Assembly: GCA_937120495.1 (NCBI GenBank)
Contig: CAKZJW010000114.1
Coordinates: 1-64,000, forward strand
DNA: 64,000 nt
Source: an uncultured Oligoflexia bacterium
GTDB taxonomy: Bacteria; Bdellovibrionota; Bacteriovoracia; Bacteriovoracales; Bacteriovoracaceae
Direction of reading: 5' to 3'
Shown: positions 35,261 to 44,171 of the stretch, piece after piece
How the letters are laid out: every line of letters begins with the position of its first letter
Position numbering within the stretch: the first letter of the stretch is position 1
Made by a program: the position numbers and the translations under genes
Notes under the pieces: generated by a model
Told to the model about the DNA's origin: nothing
What the model saw: only the letters and a program-made list of their open reading frames with translations
Database searches by the model: none

Positions 35261-38200
35261 TTACTTGTGGCAAATATTACCGTAAGGACAAGAGCTGCAA
35301 TGATCGAGATTTACTTCATCCGGTGTACTCGTTCTTGACCAGTAAACTCGTAAATACTTTTCCACATCTTGTTTTGTTAAAACCTGATCAACATGCTTTT
35401 TCTCATCAAGATAACAGAGGGTAATTTTAATTTTTTGATTAGCTGACAATTTCTCTAATTTATAAAGTGCATAGGCGTACGCAATTAGTTGAAAATTATA
35501 TATCTCCTGAGTAGTTTCCTTGATCATTCCTGTTTTAAAATCCCAAATTTCGGCCTCATCAGACTCATCATTTGGCAGAAGGATTAAGTCGGGTATACCA
35601 CTAATCATATAGTCAAAGAGTTCAAATTTAATTGACTCCTCTGATAGGAATTTAAAGTTATCCTTATATTTTTCAAGGTTTTCCACGGCCCAAGAAACTT
35701 CTTTTATTGATTTCTCTTCTAAATCACTTGGGTATTCCAGATTATTTTTGATTACCCTTTCAAGATTAAAGTGAAGTTCCGTTCCTCTTTCCGCAGAAGA
35801 ACTAAAGGACTTAGCACTTAATTCGTCTTCGTTTTCCTGAAGGGAAACACTAAAGTCACCTCCAAGAAGCTTAATATCATCTACAGTTATTTTACATATA
35901 TTCTGTAAGTAAAACTTTCTAGGGCAATCCACAACGGAAGCCAATCTTGTTACTGACAGCTCTGGCAGGATTTTTGAATTCGTTTTCTCAAGTCTTGTCG
36001 TCGTCCCTAGTGTATCAATGTGAAACAAAGGTTTTCTATTTGCTGCCTGTTCTAGAAAATTTAGATTAAATAAACTTTCTATGGAGTAATTATACTCACT
36101 TATCTTTTTCTTAACTTGATCGTTTGTCTTAAATTCTGATTCAAGCCAAGTTTGAATCCCTTTTTGCCACGAGTTTGAGTTTGTGCGTTTTTTTATTTTT
36201 CCAAAGTCAATATTGACCCAGCCAAGCCTATTTACAGCTCTTGTACAAGCAACATAAAAAAGTCTTTTAGATTCAGAGAAGTCTTTTCTTTTTGTTAATT
36301 CCGCCTCTAGCATATATTCAGGTGTTTTAAATTTACTCTTAAGTGTAATATCTCTACTCCACTTCATGCTCATTGGAAGCTTTCCAAGTAAACCCGTAAA
36401 AGGAAAAGACTTGTCATTGGTATAAATTCCGCCTAATAATACATTTGGATATTGAAGCCCCTTAGAGGCATGTGCTGTCATAATTGTTACATCAGATGCA
36501 TTCTCACCAAATTGAAAATCTAAGGAGTAAGCATTTGACTCACTATTTGATAAAAGGCTTACGAGATATTCAGAGTCTTCATTTGCAATTTCACACATCG
36601 TTTTAATCTGAAGAAGATTGTTTTTATAGTTTGAGTTTGCAAGACCAGCATTTAATAAGAAATTATAAAAAGCTTGATATAAGCCTATATACATTCGATC
36701 AGATTCGAAACTTTGAATTAAACTCATTGTATCAACTTGAAGATCTCCATCTAAAATTGCAAAGTACGCTTTAATGATTAAATTTAGATATTCATCTCTT
36801 TTTTCATTAATATTAAATTCAGACTCGATTAAGCTTTTAAATAAAGAGCAAACAGGGTCTTCCCCTAAAGGAACTTTAATCTGTGCTGTAAAGCCAATAT
36901 TGTTTTCAATAAATAATCCAATCAACAATAGACTTGGTTTTAGTTTTTTATATAAGATACAGGTTTGTTCTTTTTCTTTTTTTAGTTCTAATATCTTTGA
37001 GTAAAGCGATAACGCTTCCACGTATTCGATTTCAGAGTTTCCAACTTTTTCAATTCCAAAGTTGTTTAAAAAATCAAGATTCGTAGTAATTTGGAAAATT
37101 TCACCAAGATCTCTATCTTCAATAGGATTCTCTTGATATTCAACTTCTACAGGGTTATTTTCTTCACCTTCAAACTTCAAACCTTTTAGAAAAAGAAAAT
37201 CAAAGAAATTATTATTAAACTCAACTATATTTTTATCTGAACGATAGTTATTTTTTAAAGAAAGAACTTGTTTCGTCATTTTCTGGCAATCTAAAAAGAC
37301 ACCAAGTTCACCACCTCTAAAACCATAGATTGCTTGTTTAATATCTCCAACACAAAAAAGACGGCTAAAATCCCCCTTGATTATCTTTTGGATGATTTCA
37401 AACTGAACATAACTTGTATCTTGAAACTCATCAACAATGAGATATTCGTAGCTTTCAGATATTTTTTGAGCTATTTCATCGTCGTCTAATCCCTTTCGAA
37501 CAACGTATTCGAGATCAGAAAAAGTGATTCCAGATTCTTTTTTATATTGAAGACTTGTGTAATCCACAATTTCTTTGATCTTTTGAAACCATGGTATTAC
37601 AAATGAATCAAAATTTAGAACAAATTGTTCTATATCTTCACCATTCTTTTTTAGAAATGCATTTAAATTTTTTAAGCCCTGATAGATCTCATAAATTTCT
37701 TCTTCAGTAGAATTAGATCTTGGACTAACTGGTATTTTATATTTTACATTTTTTAGGTATTCGTTCACTCTTATATAGTCGTCCATAGAGCTCAAAGATG
37801 TATTTGGCTCGATGAATGCTTTCAGAAAGTCATACCACTTTTTTCCATCATATTCTGAATATGATGAGATTATAGATTTATTTTTAAAAAGTAATTTCAA
37901 TCCTAATACTTCTGTTAGGTTATCTAAGCTTTCAAAAGAATCGGAAACTTCTAGTGAATTAAGATCAATTTTATCCCACATTATTCTTAATGTTGGATCA
38001 GAAAGGATTCCTTTAATAGAGTTTAAAACTAATTCTTTTTCTTTTAAAATTAGGTCCACAAACTCTGTATCATTTTGTGATAAGTGATTTTGAATCCATC
38101 CTTCGAAAATGTTCTCAATGATATCATTAAACTGCGATTCATTAAGCATATCGCTATCAATATCCACTTCAGGAAAGAAGCCCTGTTTAATTAATTTAAA

Positions 38201-38563
38201 ACAAAATCCATGTATTGTTGTTACAGAAAGACAATCTAGCTGTTCACAGACTGCGTTCCAAAACATCTCATTTTTAAGGTCCGTCTCTTTTATTTTTTCA
38301 AATTCAGAAAAAAGTCTAATCGATATTTCACCGGCGGCCTTTTTTGTAAAAGTCATCATCACAATTTTTGAGAAGCGACTTTTAATAAAATCATTAAAGT
38401 TTTGTATAGGTGTGGTAGCCTTAAATTCTTCAATCCAATTTTTTGCAAGATAAATCATATGTTCTTTAAGAACAAAGGTTTTTCCTGATCCAGCACCAGC
38501 TTTTAAAAGTACTCCTCCACTGTGTTCAATTGCCTTAAGTTGTTCTTGATTTGCTCCGGCCAT
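35261..38563 (-). CDS. AddA-like UvrD-type helicase with Fe-S nuclease domain
   Basis: 1100 residues. The helicase part has Walker A AGAGSGKT (22-29), Walker B YLIVDEFQDTSYVQ, GDIKQAIYGFRGGE, NNYRSDKNIVEF, TAHASKGLQYPNV and RLFYVACTRA. The C-terminal PD-(D/E)XK nuclease has IWDFKTG and a QxxxY-like NFQLIAYAYAL. A DCPRKFY Cys upstream plus CSSCPYGNIC at the end give the four Cys of a 4Fe-4S clamp. It unwinds and resects double-strand breaks for RecA loading. The start overlaps the stop of the AddB-like gene (TAATG), so both subunits are co-translated. Confidence 0.88.
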   Translation of the reverse strand: MAGANQEQLKAIEHSGGVLLKAGAGSGKTFVLKEHMIYLAKNWIEEFKATTPIQNFNDFIKSRFSKIVMMTFTKKAAGEISIRLFSEFEKIKETDLKNEMFWNAVCEQLDCLSVTTIHGFCFKLIKQGFFPEVDIDSDMLNESQFNDIIENIFEGWIQNHLSQNDTEFVDLILKEKELVLNSIKGILSDPTLRIMWDKIDLNSLEVSDSFESLDNLTEVLGLKLLFKNKSIISSYSEYDGKKWYDFLKAFIEPNTSLSSMDDYIRVNEYLKNVKYKIPVSPRSNSTEEEIYEIYQGLKNLNAFLKKNGEDIEQFVLNFDSFVIPWFQKIKEIVDYTSLQYKKESGITFSDLEYVVRKGLDDDEIAQKISESYEYLIVDEFQDTSYVQFEIIQKIIKGDFSRLFCVGDIKQAIYGFRGGELGVFLDCQKMTKQVLSLKNNYRSDKNIVEFNNNFFDFLFLKGLKFEGEENNPVEVEYQENPIEDRDLGEIFQITTNLDFLNNFGIEKVGNSEIEYVEALSLYSKILELKKEKEQTCILYKKLKPSLLLIGLFIENNIGFTAQIKVPLGEDPVCSLFKSLIESEFNINEKRDEYLNLIIKAYFAILDGDLQVDTMSLIQSFESDRMYIGLYQAFYNFLLNAGLANSNYKNNLLQIKTMCEIANEDSEYLVSLLSNSESNAYSLDFQFGENASDVTIMTAHASKGLQYPNVLLGGIYTNDKSFPFTGLLGKLPMSMKWSRDITLKSKFKTPEYMLEAELTKRKDFSESKRLFYVACTRAVNRLGWVNIDFGKIKKRTNSNSWQKGIQTWLESEFKTNDQVKKKISEYNYSIESLFNLNFLEQAANRKPLFHIDTLGTTTRLEKTNSKILPELSVTRLASVVDCPRKFYLQNICKITVDDIKLLGGDFSVSLQENEDELSAKSFSSSAERGTELHFNLERVIKNNLEYPSDLEEKSIKEVSWAVENLEKYKDNFKFLSEESIKFELFDYMISGIPDLILLPNDESDEAEIWDFKTGMIKETTQEIYNFQLIAYAYALYKLEKLSANQKIKITLCYLDEKKHVDQVLTKQDVEKYLRVYWSRTSTPDEVNLDHCSSCPYGNICHK

Positions 38564-40974
38564 TAGACTTCTCCTCTGGGACAGACATTACTTAGGCTAC
38601 AATAACCACACGTGGCAGCGTCAATTGGATTTGGTATAAATTTTTCTTCAGTTTTTAGTGTTTGAATTAGGTTTGTTTCAAATTCTGAATATTCATCTAA
38701 TAGTTCACTCATTTGCTCATCAAATGGAGAGAGTTTTTTAAACATTTTTAAAGACTCTGCTTTTAATCGTGCAGTTAACACTTCATCACTACAAAATATT
38801 AGCGAATCTTCTAGAGAGGATAAATTCACGTAACCCCAAATTAGCTTTGTATTTGCACTGTAGAGATTATTCTTTCTCATTCTTTCTAGATAAAACCATA
38901 ATTGTATTTTCTTATAGGCTTTCAGACCTATTTGAGAAGGAATAGATCCTCCGCCTCTTTTAAAGTCTAATATAACTAAAGTGTCTGAATTTTTTCCTAA
39001 GCAATCAATGCTACCTTGTATATTAAGTTCTTCATTATTTGGAAGATTTACTTCGCAGCGAAGTTCAAGGCCAATCATATTATTTAAAGTTATTAATTCT
39101 TTTAAAACATTTGTACATAAAGCTATTATTTCAAGTTTGTATTCCTCTAGTAAGTCCTCTCTAAATGAAATTTGTTCTTGATACTTTTGAAATGTCTTCT
39201 CGACTAGTTCTATAAATTTGTCTTCATCAAACTCTTTAAACTCTTGGAGGTAGTTTTCAATAACTTCGTGCTCAATCAAACCAAGTTGCATAAAGTTTAA
39301 CTGACCAGGCAGTTCTATTCTTGGAGACTTTTTCTCAAGGTAGTTGAAGAAGTACTTACGAGGACAATCACTAAAGCTTTGAAGCCTGGTAGCAGAGATG
39401 GACTTTAATTCATCTTTTCCCTCTTTTCTAATTAAAGAAAAGTCTCTATTAACTTCAATATTTGAATTGATTGAAATTTCTCTCTTTAAATCTTCTTCAA
39501 TTATACTACTCCATCCAAGGTCATGTTCTAATACACCATTTTCAACTAATACATATGTATTAGTTTGATTTAAGAATTCTTGAATCTTTGATTTTAATTG
39601 CAAAAACTCCAATTCACTTCTTCGTATGGGACCTATACTTGCAAGGTATTTTTCAACGTTTTCAGAGTATTGAACAACCGACCCCTTTACTGGTCCATAG
39701 TCACTTGTTACACATAAGAGATTTACATCACTATTTTCTTGTTTATCAATTGTCTTTAAAGTTTTTAATTCAACAGCTCCTTCAGAGCTATCAGCTAAAG
39801 AGTTACGAGGTGTATTTAATCCAACCGAGTCAAAAATAATATTTAAATCAAACTCTCCAAGGACTTCATTATCTTCAGATAAATTAACCCAACTTATAAT
39901 CTGCTCTACAGTTAAGCTTATTAGTTTATACAAGCGGTAATCTTTATTCTTAAGAGATTCCTGAGCTAACACCCTTAATAATTCAATCGCCTTATCACTA
40001 TGGAAGACCTCGCCACTATCAAGTAAACCATTTAAACTCTCACGAACAAGACCCAGTTTTTCTTTAAAGATATCAATAGATACCTTATAAGAGATATCTT
40101 TAACTGGAAGTTCAGAGATAAATTCAGAACTTAAATTCTTAGTCCCTAAGACATAATTAATTTTTTTATCTTTAAATATTTCATTGCTTTGAATACTTTT
40201 AAGTGTTTTTGAAAGATAGTTTTTTGCAAATGGAATAACATTAATTTCTGATATTTCATCTTTACTTTCTTCGGTATCAATTATTTGAGCATCATTTTTA
40301 CTTAACCACTTTATCCAATCAAGATCCGATGATTTACTATAAGCATATTTATAAAAAGGGACTATTACATTTTCTCGGATCCCCATAGCGTTTAGTAGAT
40401 CAACTTGAGAAGCCGTTAAAAAATCGAATCCCCAAAACACATATGTTTGATTCGTTTTATATAAAGGAGGTAAATCCCCCTCCCTCAGTCTTTCAGATAA
40501 AAGAAAATAAGAGCGGTGCTCATCAATAATATCCATCTCCATCATCACTTTATGAAACCAAAATACTGCACCAGCAAGCTCTTCACTATAATCTTCTAAA
40601 ACTGTCTCTAGAACATTCTCATTCATAGAGAAACTTCTAAAGTCAGTCAGCATCTGAAAGCTTCTTTTAAAAAGTTCATAGCTTGAATCTGGGCGGAATT
40701 TTTTCCACAAAGCTCCAAGTAAAAGATTGAGTTCTGATTTTCCCTTAAAGTTTTCCAACCTTTCAGGATCAACTAGCTGTTTCAGTTCATTTTTTAGAAA
40801 ACTAGAAACAGTGATCGTTTCAATACTTTGATGAGATGATTCAAATTTAACTCGTGCAATATCGGCTAATGCTGGATTTGGAGTTATTACTTTTACATTT
40901 TCAACCCCTCCACAATGATGACGCAGAGACGAATTAAGCTGTTTTGTATTGTGAAAGAGTAAAATATTAATCAT
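38563..40974 (-). CDS. AddB-like Fe-S nuclease subunit
   Basis: 803 residues. The C-terminal third is a RecB-family nuclease: SATRLQSFSDCPRKYFFNYL supplies the first Cys, LVILDFKRGG the catalytic Asp and Lys, and CGYCSLSNVC the remaining three Cys of a 4Fe-4S cluster. The N-terminus has the expected helicase-like fold pieces (ITPNPALADIARVKF), but I see no Walker A GxGKT, so the helicase is probably inactive and serves as a scaffold. Partner of the AddA-like protein downstream, divergent from hslO. Confidence 0.82.
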   Translation of the reverse strand: MINILLFHNTKQLNSSLRHHCGGVENVKVITPNPALADIARVKFESSHQSIETITVSSFLKNELKQLVDPERLENFKGKSELNLLLGALWKKFRPDSSYELFKRSFQMLTDFRSFSMNENVLETVLEDYSEELAGAVFWFHKVMMEMDIIDEHRSYFLLSERLREGDLPPLYKTNQTYVFWGFDFLTASQVDLLNAMGIRENVIVPFYKYAYSKSSDLDWIKWLSKNDAQIIDTEESKDEISEINVIPFAKNYLSKTLKSIQSNEIFKDKKINYVLGTKNLSSEFISELPVKDISYKVSIDIFKEKLGLVRESLNGLLDSGEVFHSDKAIELLRVLAQESLKNKDYRLYKLISLTVEQIISWVNLSEDNEVLGEFDLNIIFDSVGLNTPRNSLADSSEGAVELKTLKTIDKQENSDVNLLCVTSDYGPVKGSVVQYSENVEKYLASIGPIRRSELEFLQLKSKIQEFLNQTNTYVLVENGVLEHDLGWSSIIEEDLKREISINSNIEVNRDFSLIRKEGKDELKSISATRLQSFSDCPRKYFFNYLEKKSPRIELPGQLNFMQLGLIEHEVIENYLQEFKEFDEDKFIELVEKTFQKYQEQISFREDLLEEYKLEIIALCTNVLKELITLNNMIGLELRCEVNLPNNEELNIQGSIDCLGKNSDTLVILDFKRGGGSIPSQIGLKAYKKIQLWFYLERMRKNNLYSANTKLIWGYVNLSSLEDSLIFCSDEVLTARLKAESLKMFKKLSPFDEQMSELLDEYSEFETNLIQTLKTEEKFIPNPIDAATCGYCSLSNVCPRGEV

Positions 40975-41054
40975 TTAGATATTTTCTACTAGAATTAATG
41001 GCCTATATTGATTAAATACTACATAAAAAAATATCAAGGAACAATGGAATTAAA

Positions 41055-41879
41055 ATGAAAGAAAGTCGCTTATATAGCTTTATTGATAACGCAGCTGGTT
41101 TTACTCTACACTTTTTGGAGGGAACAAAACTTGTTGCCGACATCAAAGATATTCACGAAATTGGAGAGAATGCTAAGGAGTACTACAATAGAACTATTTT
41201 AACGACTCAACATATGATTACCTTTTTAAAAACAGGTGAAAGTCTTGGAGTATACATCGATTCAGAAGAGCCTTATTTTAGATTTAAAATTGAAACAAAT
41301 TTTACTGGTTCAATGAGAACATTATTACTTCCAGAAGAGTTTGAGTCTTTTCCAGAGAAATTAACAGGTGTTGCAAGAATTACAAAAATATTTCCAAATT
41401 CAAAACCTTACACATCTGTTGTACAAATGAATGAAGATGCTCCAGGTGAGATAATAAATAAAATTCTAGAAGAATCTTACCAAACTAAAAGTAAAGTTGT
41501 TACCTCTGACTCTTTAAAACAAAGTGTCATGATTACGAAACTTCCGAAAGTTGATATCAAAAGAGTTATTGAAGACAGTGAAGATATTTCTTTAAATGAA
41601 TACATAATCAAATTTAATAAGATTCTTACTGATGCGTTTGAAAAGGGATTAACTGAAATTGATCAAATAGTTGAATACTTTGAAGGCTTTGGTCTTAATT
41701 ACTTACACAGTAAAGAAGTTAAGTTTAATTGCCCTTGTTCAGAAGAAAGAATGATTACAAATCTTAGGAACCTTTCTCATAATGACCTTGAACAACTCTT
41801 TGCTGAAGATGAAAAGATTGAAGCAAGGTGTGATTATTGCAATACAAACTACGAATTCACAAAAGAAAATTTTCAGTAA
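41055..41879 (+). CDS. hslO: Redox-regulated chaperone Hsp33
   Basis: 274 residues. The body follows the Hsp33 fold, and the C-terminal zinc site is complete: CPC in NCPCSEERM (about 230) and CDYC (about 258). Under oxidative stress these Cys form disulfides, release zinc and switch on chaperone binding to unfolded proteins. With oxyR, ahpC, trxA and groESL also in this window, oxidative protection is well represented. Single gene, divergent from the AddB-like gene. Confidence 0.93.
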   Translation: MKESRLYSFIDNAAGFTLHFLEGTKLVADIKDIHEIGENAKEYYNRTILTTQHMITFLKTGESLGVYIDSEEPYFRFKIETNFTGSMRTLLLPEEFESFPEKLTGVARITKIFPNSKPYTSVVQMNEDAPGEIINKILEESYQTKSKVVTSDSLKQSVMITKLPKVDIKRVIEDSEDISLNEYIIKFNKILTDAFEKGLTEIDQIVEYFEGFGLNYLHSKEVKFNCPCSEERMITNLRNLSHNDLEQLFAEDEKIEARCDYCNTNYEFTKENFQ

Positions 41880-41892
41880 ATTTATTAGGGAT

Positions 41893-42177
41893 TTAAAAAG
41901 CAATAAGTCTAAGTCTTTGAACTAGCTCTACGTTTAAAATATCAGCTCTTGTTGCTAGTTTTAGAGAAATTAACTCCAACGCATTTTTAGCCATTTTTTT
42001 AGATAATTGTTCTGAATTATACTCAACATATGTATTTAAAAGATCAAGTCGATTACTTTCAATAGACTCACTTATAACTATCTCTGGGTTCTTCTTAGAA
42101 TTCTTAATGGCTTCAAATTCATTTGAAAATGCACTTGAGCTAAGAACTAATGTAAAAGCTAAAATGATTACTTTCAT
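41893..42177 (-). CDS. Small exported protein of unknown function
   Basis: 94 residues with a signal peptide (MKVIILAFTLVLSSSAFS). The mature part is helical (NTYVEYNSEQLSKKMAKNALELI) and has no Cys. No family recognised. It converges on hslO, with 13 bases between the stops. AAAGGG precedes the ATG. Confidence 0.55.
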   Translation of the reverse strand: MKVIILAFTLVLSSSAFSNEFEAIKNSKKNPEIVISESIESNRLDLLNTYVEYNSEQLSKKMAKNALELISLKLATRADILNVELVQRLRLIAF

Positions 42178-42271
42178 GACACCCTTTCCGTATTGTACAA
42201 AACTTAGACACTTTTCGTGTATTATTAAGCTTTTGCTTAGTTATATACTATATATAGAGCAATTTTTGGGC

Positions 42272-42301
42272 CAAAAAAAGCCCCGTTGATTCCAGCGGGG
42301 C
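42272..42301 (-). terminator. Rho-independent terminator, minus strand
   Basis: On the minus strand: GCCCCG (complement of 42296-42301), a 10-base loop, CGGGGC (complement of 42280-42285), then seven T. It lies about 95 bases downstream of the lipoprotein gene that ends at 42397. It may also act weakly on the plus strand (ATTTTA). Confidence 0.75.
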
Positions 42302-42396
42302 ATTTTACCTTTTTGATTTAAACCTATCTCAATTAAGTGGTTATCTTCCATTTAGGAAGCTAATTACTTATCGGTTGATCATAGGGAGTTCTTTAA

Positions 42397-43431
42397 TTAT
42401 TCAAACGGATTGATTATGGCTAACTCTAGCCCTTGTTGTTTCGAACCACTAAAGATTCTTTTTACGATTTGATTTTGGTTATAAATACCACAAAAGTTCT
42501 CAGCTCTTGCTCCTGAAGCAAAAACTGTATTTATCAATTTAGATTTTCTTAATTTTAAGTTAGAACCGTTTGCTTCAAAGCTCTGCCATCTCTTTCCACT
42601 TCTTGGGAACTCAACTGACTTTGAGCTTGCTGTCGTTAGTAGAACAAGCATATTTTTATTTTTTCTAGATTGCTCTAAAAAATAATTAACTGTTTTTTCT
42701 AGTTCGATTAAAGAATCTTTATAACCTTTATAATTATTTGATTGAAGCATTCTATTATAGTCAAAGTCTCTTACAACAAATATAAATTTTTCTGATTTTT
42801 TAGAAAACTTACTAAAAACAGATTTTATATTTTGTGAAAATGTTGAATAACACTCTCCAGTTGAACACGATTTATCATAATAAACCTCCTCTGCTTTAAA
42901 GTTTGTTCCTTCATTAAGATGGAAGTAATTACTTTTTTTATTCTTTGCTTTACTCATTTTCCAAAGAGTAACCCCATCTAAAAATTTCTTTGATTCTTTT
43001 TTACATTGTTTAGAAGCGAGTAACGATTCTTTCTTTGTCATCGGCCCTTCAAACGCACCAACTCGATACCCTTTAGGAAGTACATACGACCAAAGTGGTT
43101 TAAGCTTATAATCCTCACAAGAGTTTTTGATATTCTTTTCACCTGTAATTTGCCCCATAAAGCTCGAGAATGCTGTTGGACGAATATCAAAAAGATTATA
43201 TTCCCATGATTTCCCAATACATAAGAATTTTTCAAATCCCAAAGTATTATTTGATTTTTTTGAATCGAACTTTAAAGTTGCTAAATGCTCTTCTTCAAGT
43301 CCTGCGACTTGAATCCAAACAATCTTAGTCGGAACTTGTCCAAATTGATGTTTTTGAAGATTTAAACTTGTAACCTGAGCACAACTACAAAATAAAATAC
43401 ATAATAATAAGTAATTTATTTTTTTATACAT
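42397..43431 (-). CDS. Lipoprotein, possibly alkaline-phosphatase-fold-like
   Basis: 344 residues from the ATG at 43431. The frame opens upstream to 43476, but AAGGA precedes this ATG and the protein then begins with a lipoprotein signal ending LFCSC (Cys17). KIVWIQVAGLEEEHL near the start and NMLVLLTTASSKSVEF near residue 265 sit where sulfatase/phosphodiesterase-fold proteins carry their first Asp and their DHG motif, but the metal ligands are missing. So it may be an inactive relative; this reading is weak. It follows a membrane-protein gene by 13 bases. Confidence 0.6.
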   Translation of the reverse strand: MYKKINYLLLCILFCSCAQVTSLNLQKHQFGQVPTKIVWIQVAGLEEEHLATLKFDSKKSNNTLGFEKFLCIGKSWEYNLFDIRPTAFSSFMGQITGEKNIKNSCEDYKLKPLWSYVLPKGYRVGAFEGPMTKKESLLASKQCKKESKKFLDGVTLWKMSKAKNKKSNYFHLNEGTNFKAEEVYYDKSCSTGECYSTFSQNIKSVFSKFSKKSEKFIFVVRDFDYNRMLQSNNYKGYKDSLIELEKTVNYFLEQSRKNKNMLVLLTTASSKSVEFPRSGKRWQSFEANGSNLKLRKSKLINTVFASGARAENFCGIYNQNQIVKRIFSGSKQQGLELAIINPFE

Positions 43432-43444
43432 GTTTATCCTTATG

Positions 43445-44071
43445 TTAGCTTTCTTCAACGTCTCTTTCATCTTCATTTGAAAACAAGAGCTTTAATCTCA
43501 ATGCGTTTATTATCTGAAATTTCATTAAAAGAAACAATATAATTCCGATATAGCTTAAATTACCTAGCTTTATTGAACTTGCTATATAAAAAAGCAATAA
43601 ACAGATCCAACCTTTTACCTGTTGTCTGAAAATATAGTTTTGTTTCTCTCTGACTTGAAAAAGATAAATAGATAGTACCGTCTCCATGCCAACCCATACC
43701 CACATGACGTATTCAGTTTTTAAATAAACACCTAACAACAAACCGATTAAAGGCAATCGTAAAAGGGTTCTTAGTTTTTTAGATGTCAAATCCTTAACAA
43801 GAGCAATAACAGTAAACGCAAGAGCACTAAAGGCCATAAATCCCTGACTTCCCATTAGAAACTTCCCTACACTCTCTCCAAAAAATGGAAAGTTAAAGGT
43901 AGAACAAAGGTTTACTAAGAAAAACAGATTTGCTGAGATCAGAAACGAAACAATTAAAATATTTGCTTCTAGGAGAATGTCTTTTTTGACCTGCAGCATC
44001 ACTCTTATATTCATCACAATTAGAAAAATAAAAAAGGCCAAAAATATCAATATGTTTAAGATTGCTTCCAT
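43445..44071 (-). CDS. Integral membrane protein of unknown function
   Basis: 208 residues with about six or seven hydrophobic helices, for example ILIFLAFFIFLIVMNI, ANILIVSFLISANLFFLV, FMAFSALAFTVIALV and GWICLLLFYIASSI. The C-terminus is charged and acidic (SNEDERDVEES). No family recognised. It starts divergently from the Fe-S oxidoreductase gene, with a 100-base gap, and is probably co-transcribed with the lipoprotein gene after it. Confidence 0.65.
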   Translation of the reverse strand: MEAILNILIFLAFFIFLIVMNIRVMLQVKKDILLEANILIVSFLISANLFFLVNLCSTFNFPFFGESVGKFLMGSQGFMAFSALAFTVIALVKDLTSKKLRTLLRLPLIGLLLGVYLKTEYVMWVWVGMETVLSIYLFQVREKQNYIFRQQVKGWICLLLFYIASSIKLGNLSYIGIILFLLMKFQIINALRLKLLFSNEDERDVEES

Positions 44072-44171
44072 GACTTAAACTATAAATTATTGTATATTAT
44101 TAGTGTACTAAAAACTAAGAATGTGTGTATTTTTACGCTTTGCAAGATGCAAAGTTGTACAGGAGAATGAA

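Noticed and set aside
42178..42396. Possible tRNA or small RNA gene in the gap before the lipoprotein gene
   Set aside because: Apart from the terminator and a short CTTCC/GGAAG hairpin, no cloverleaf or other structure could be built by eye.
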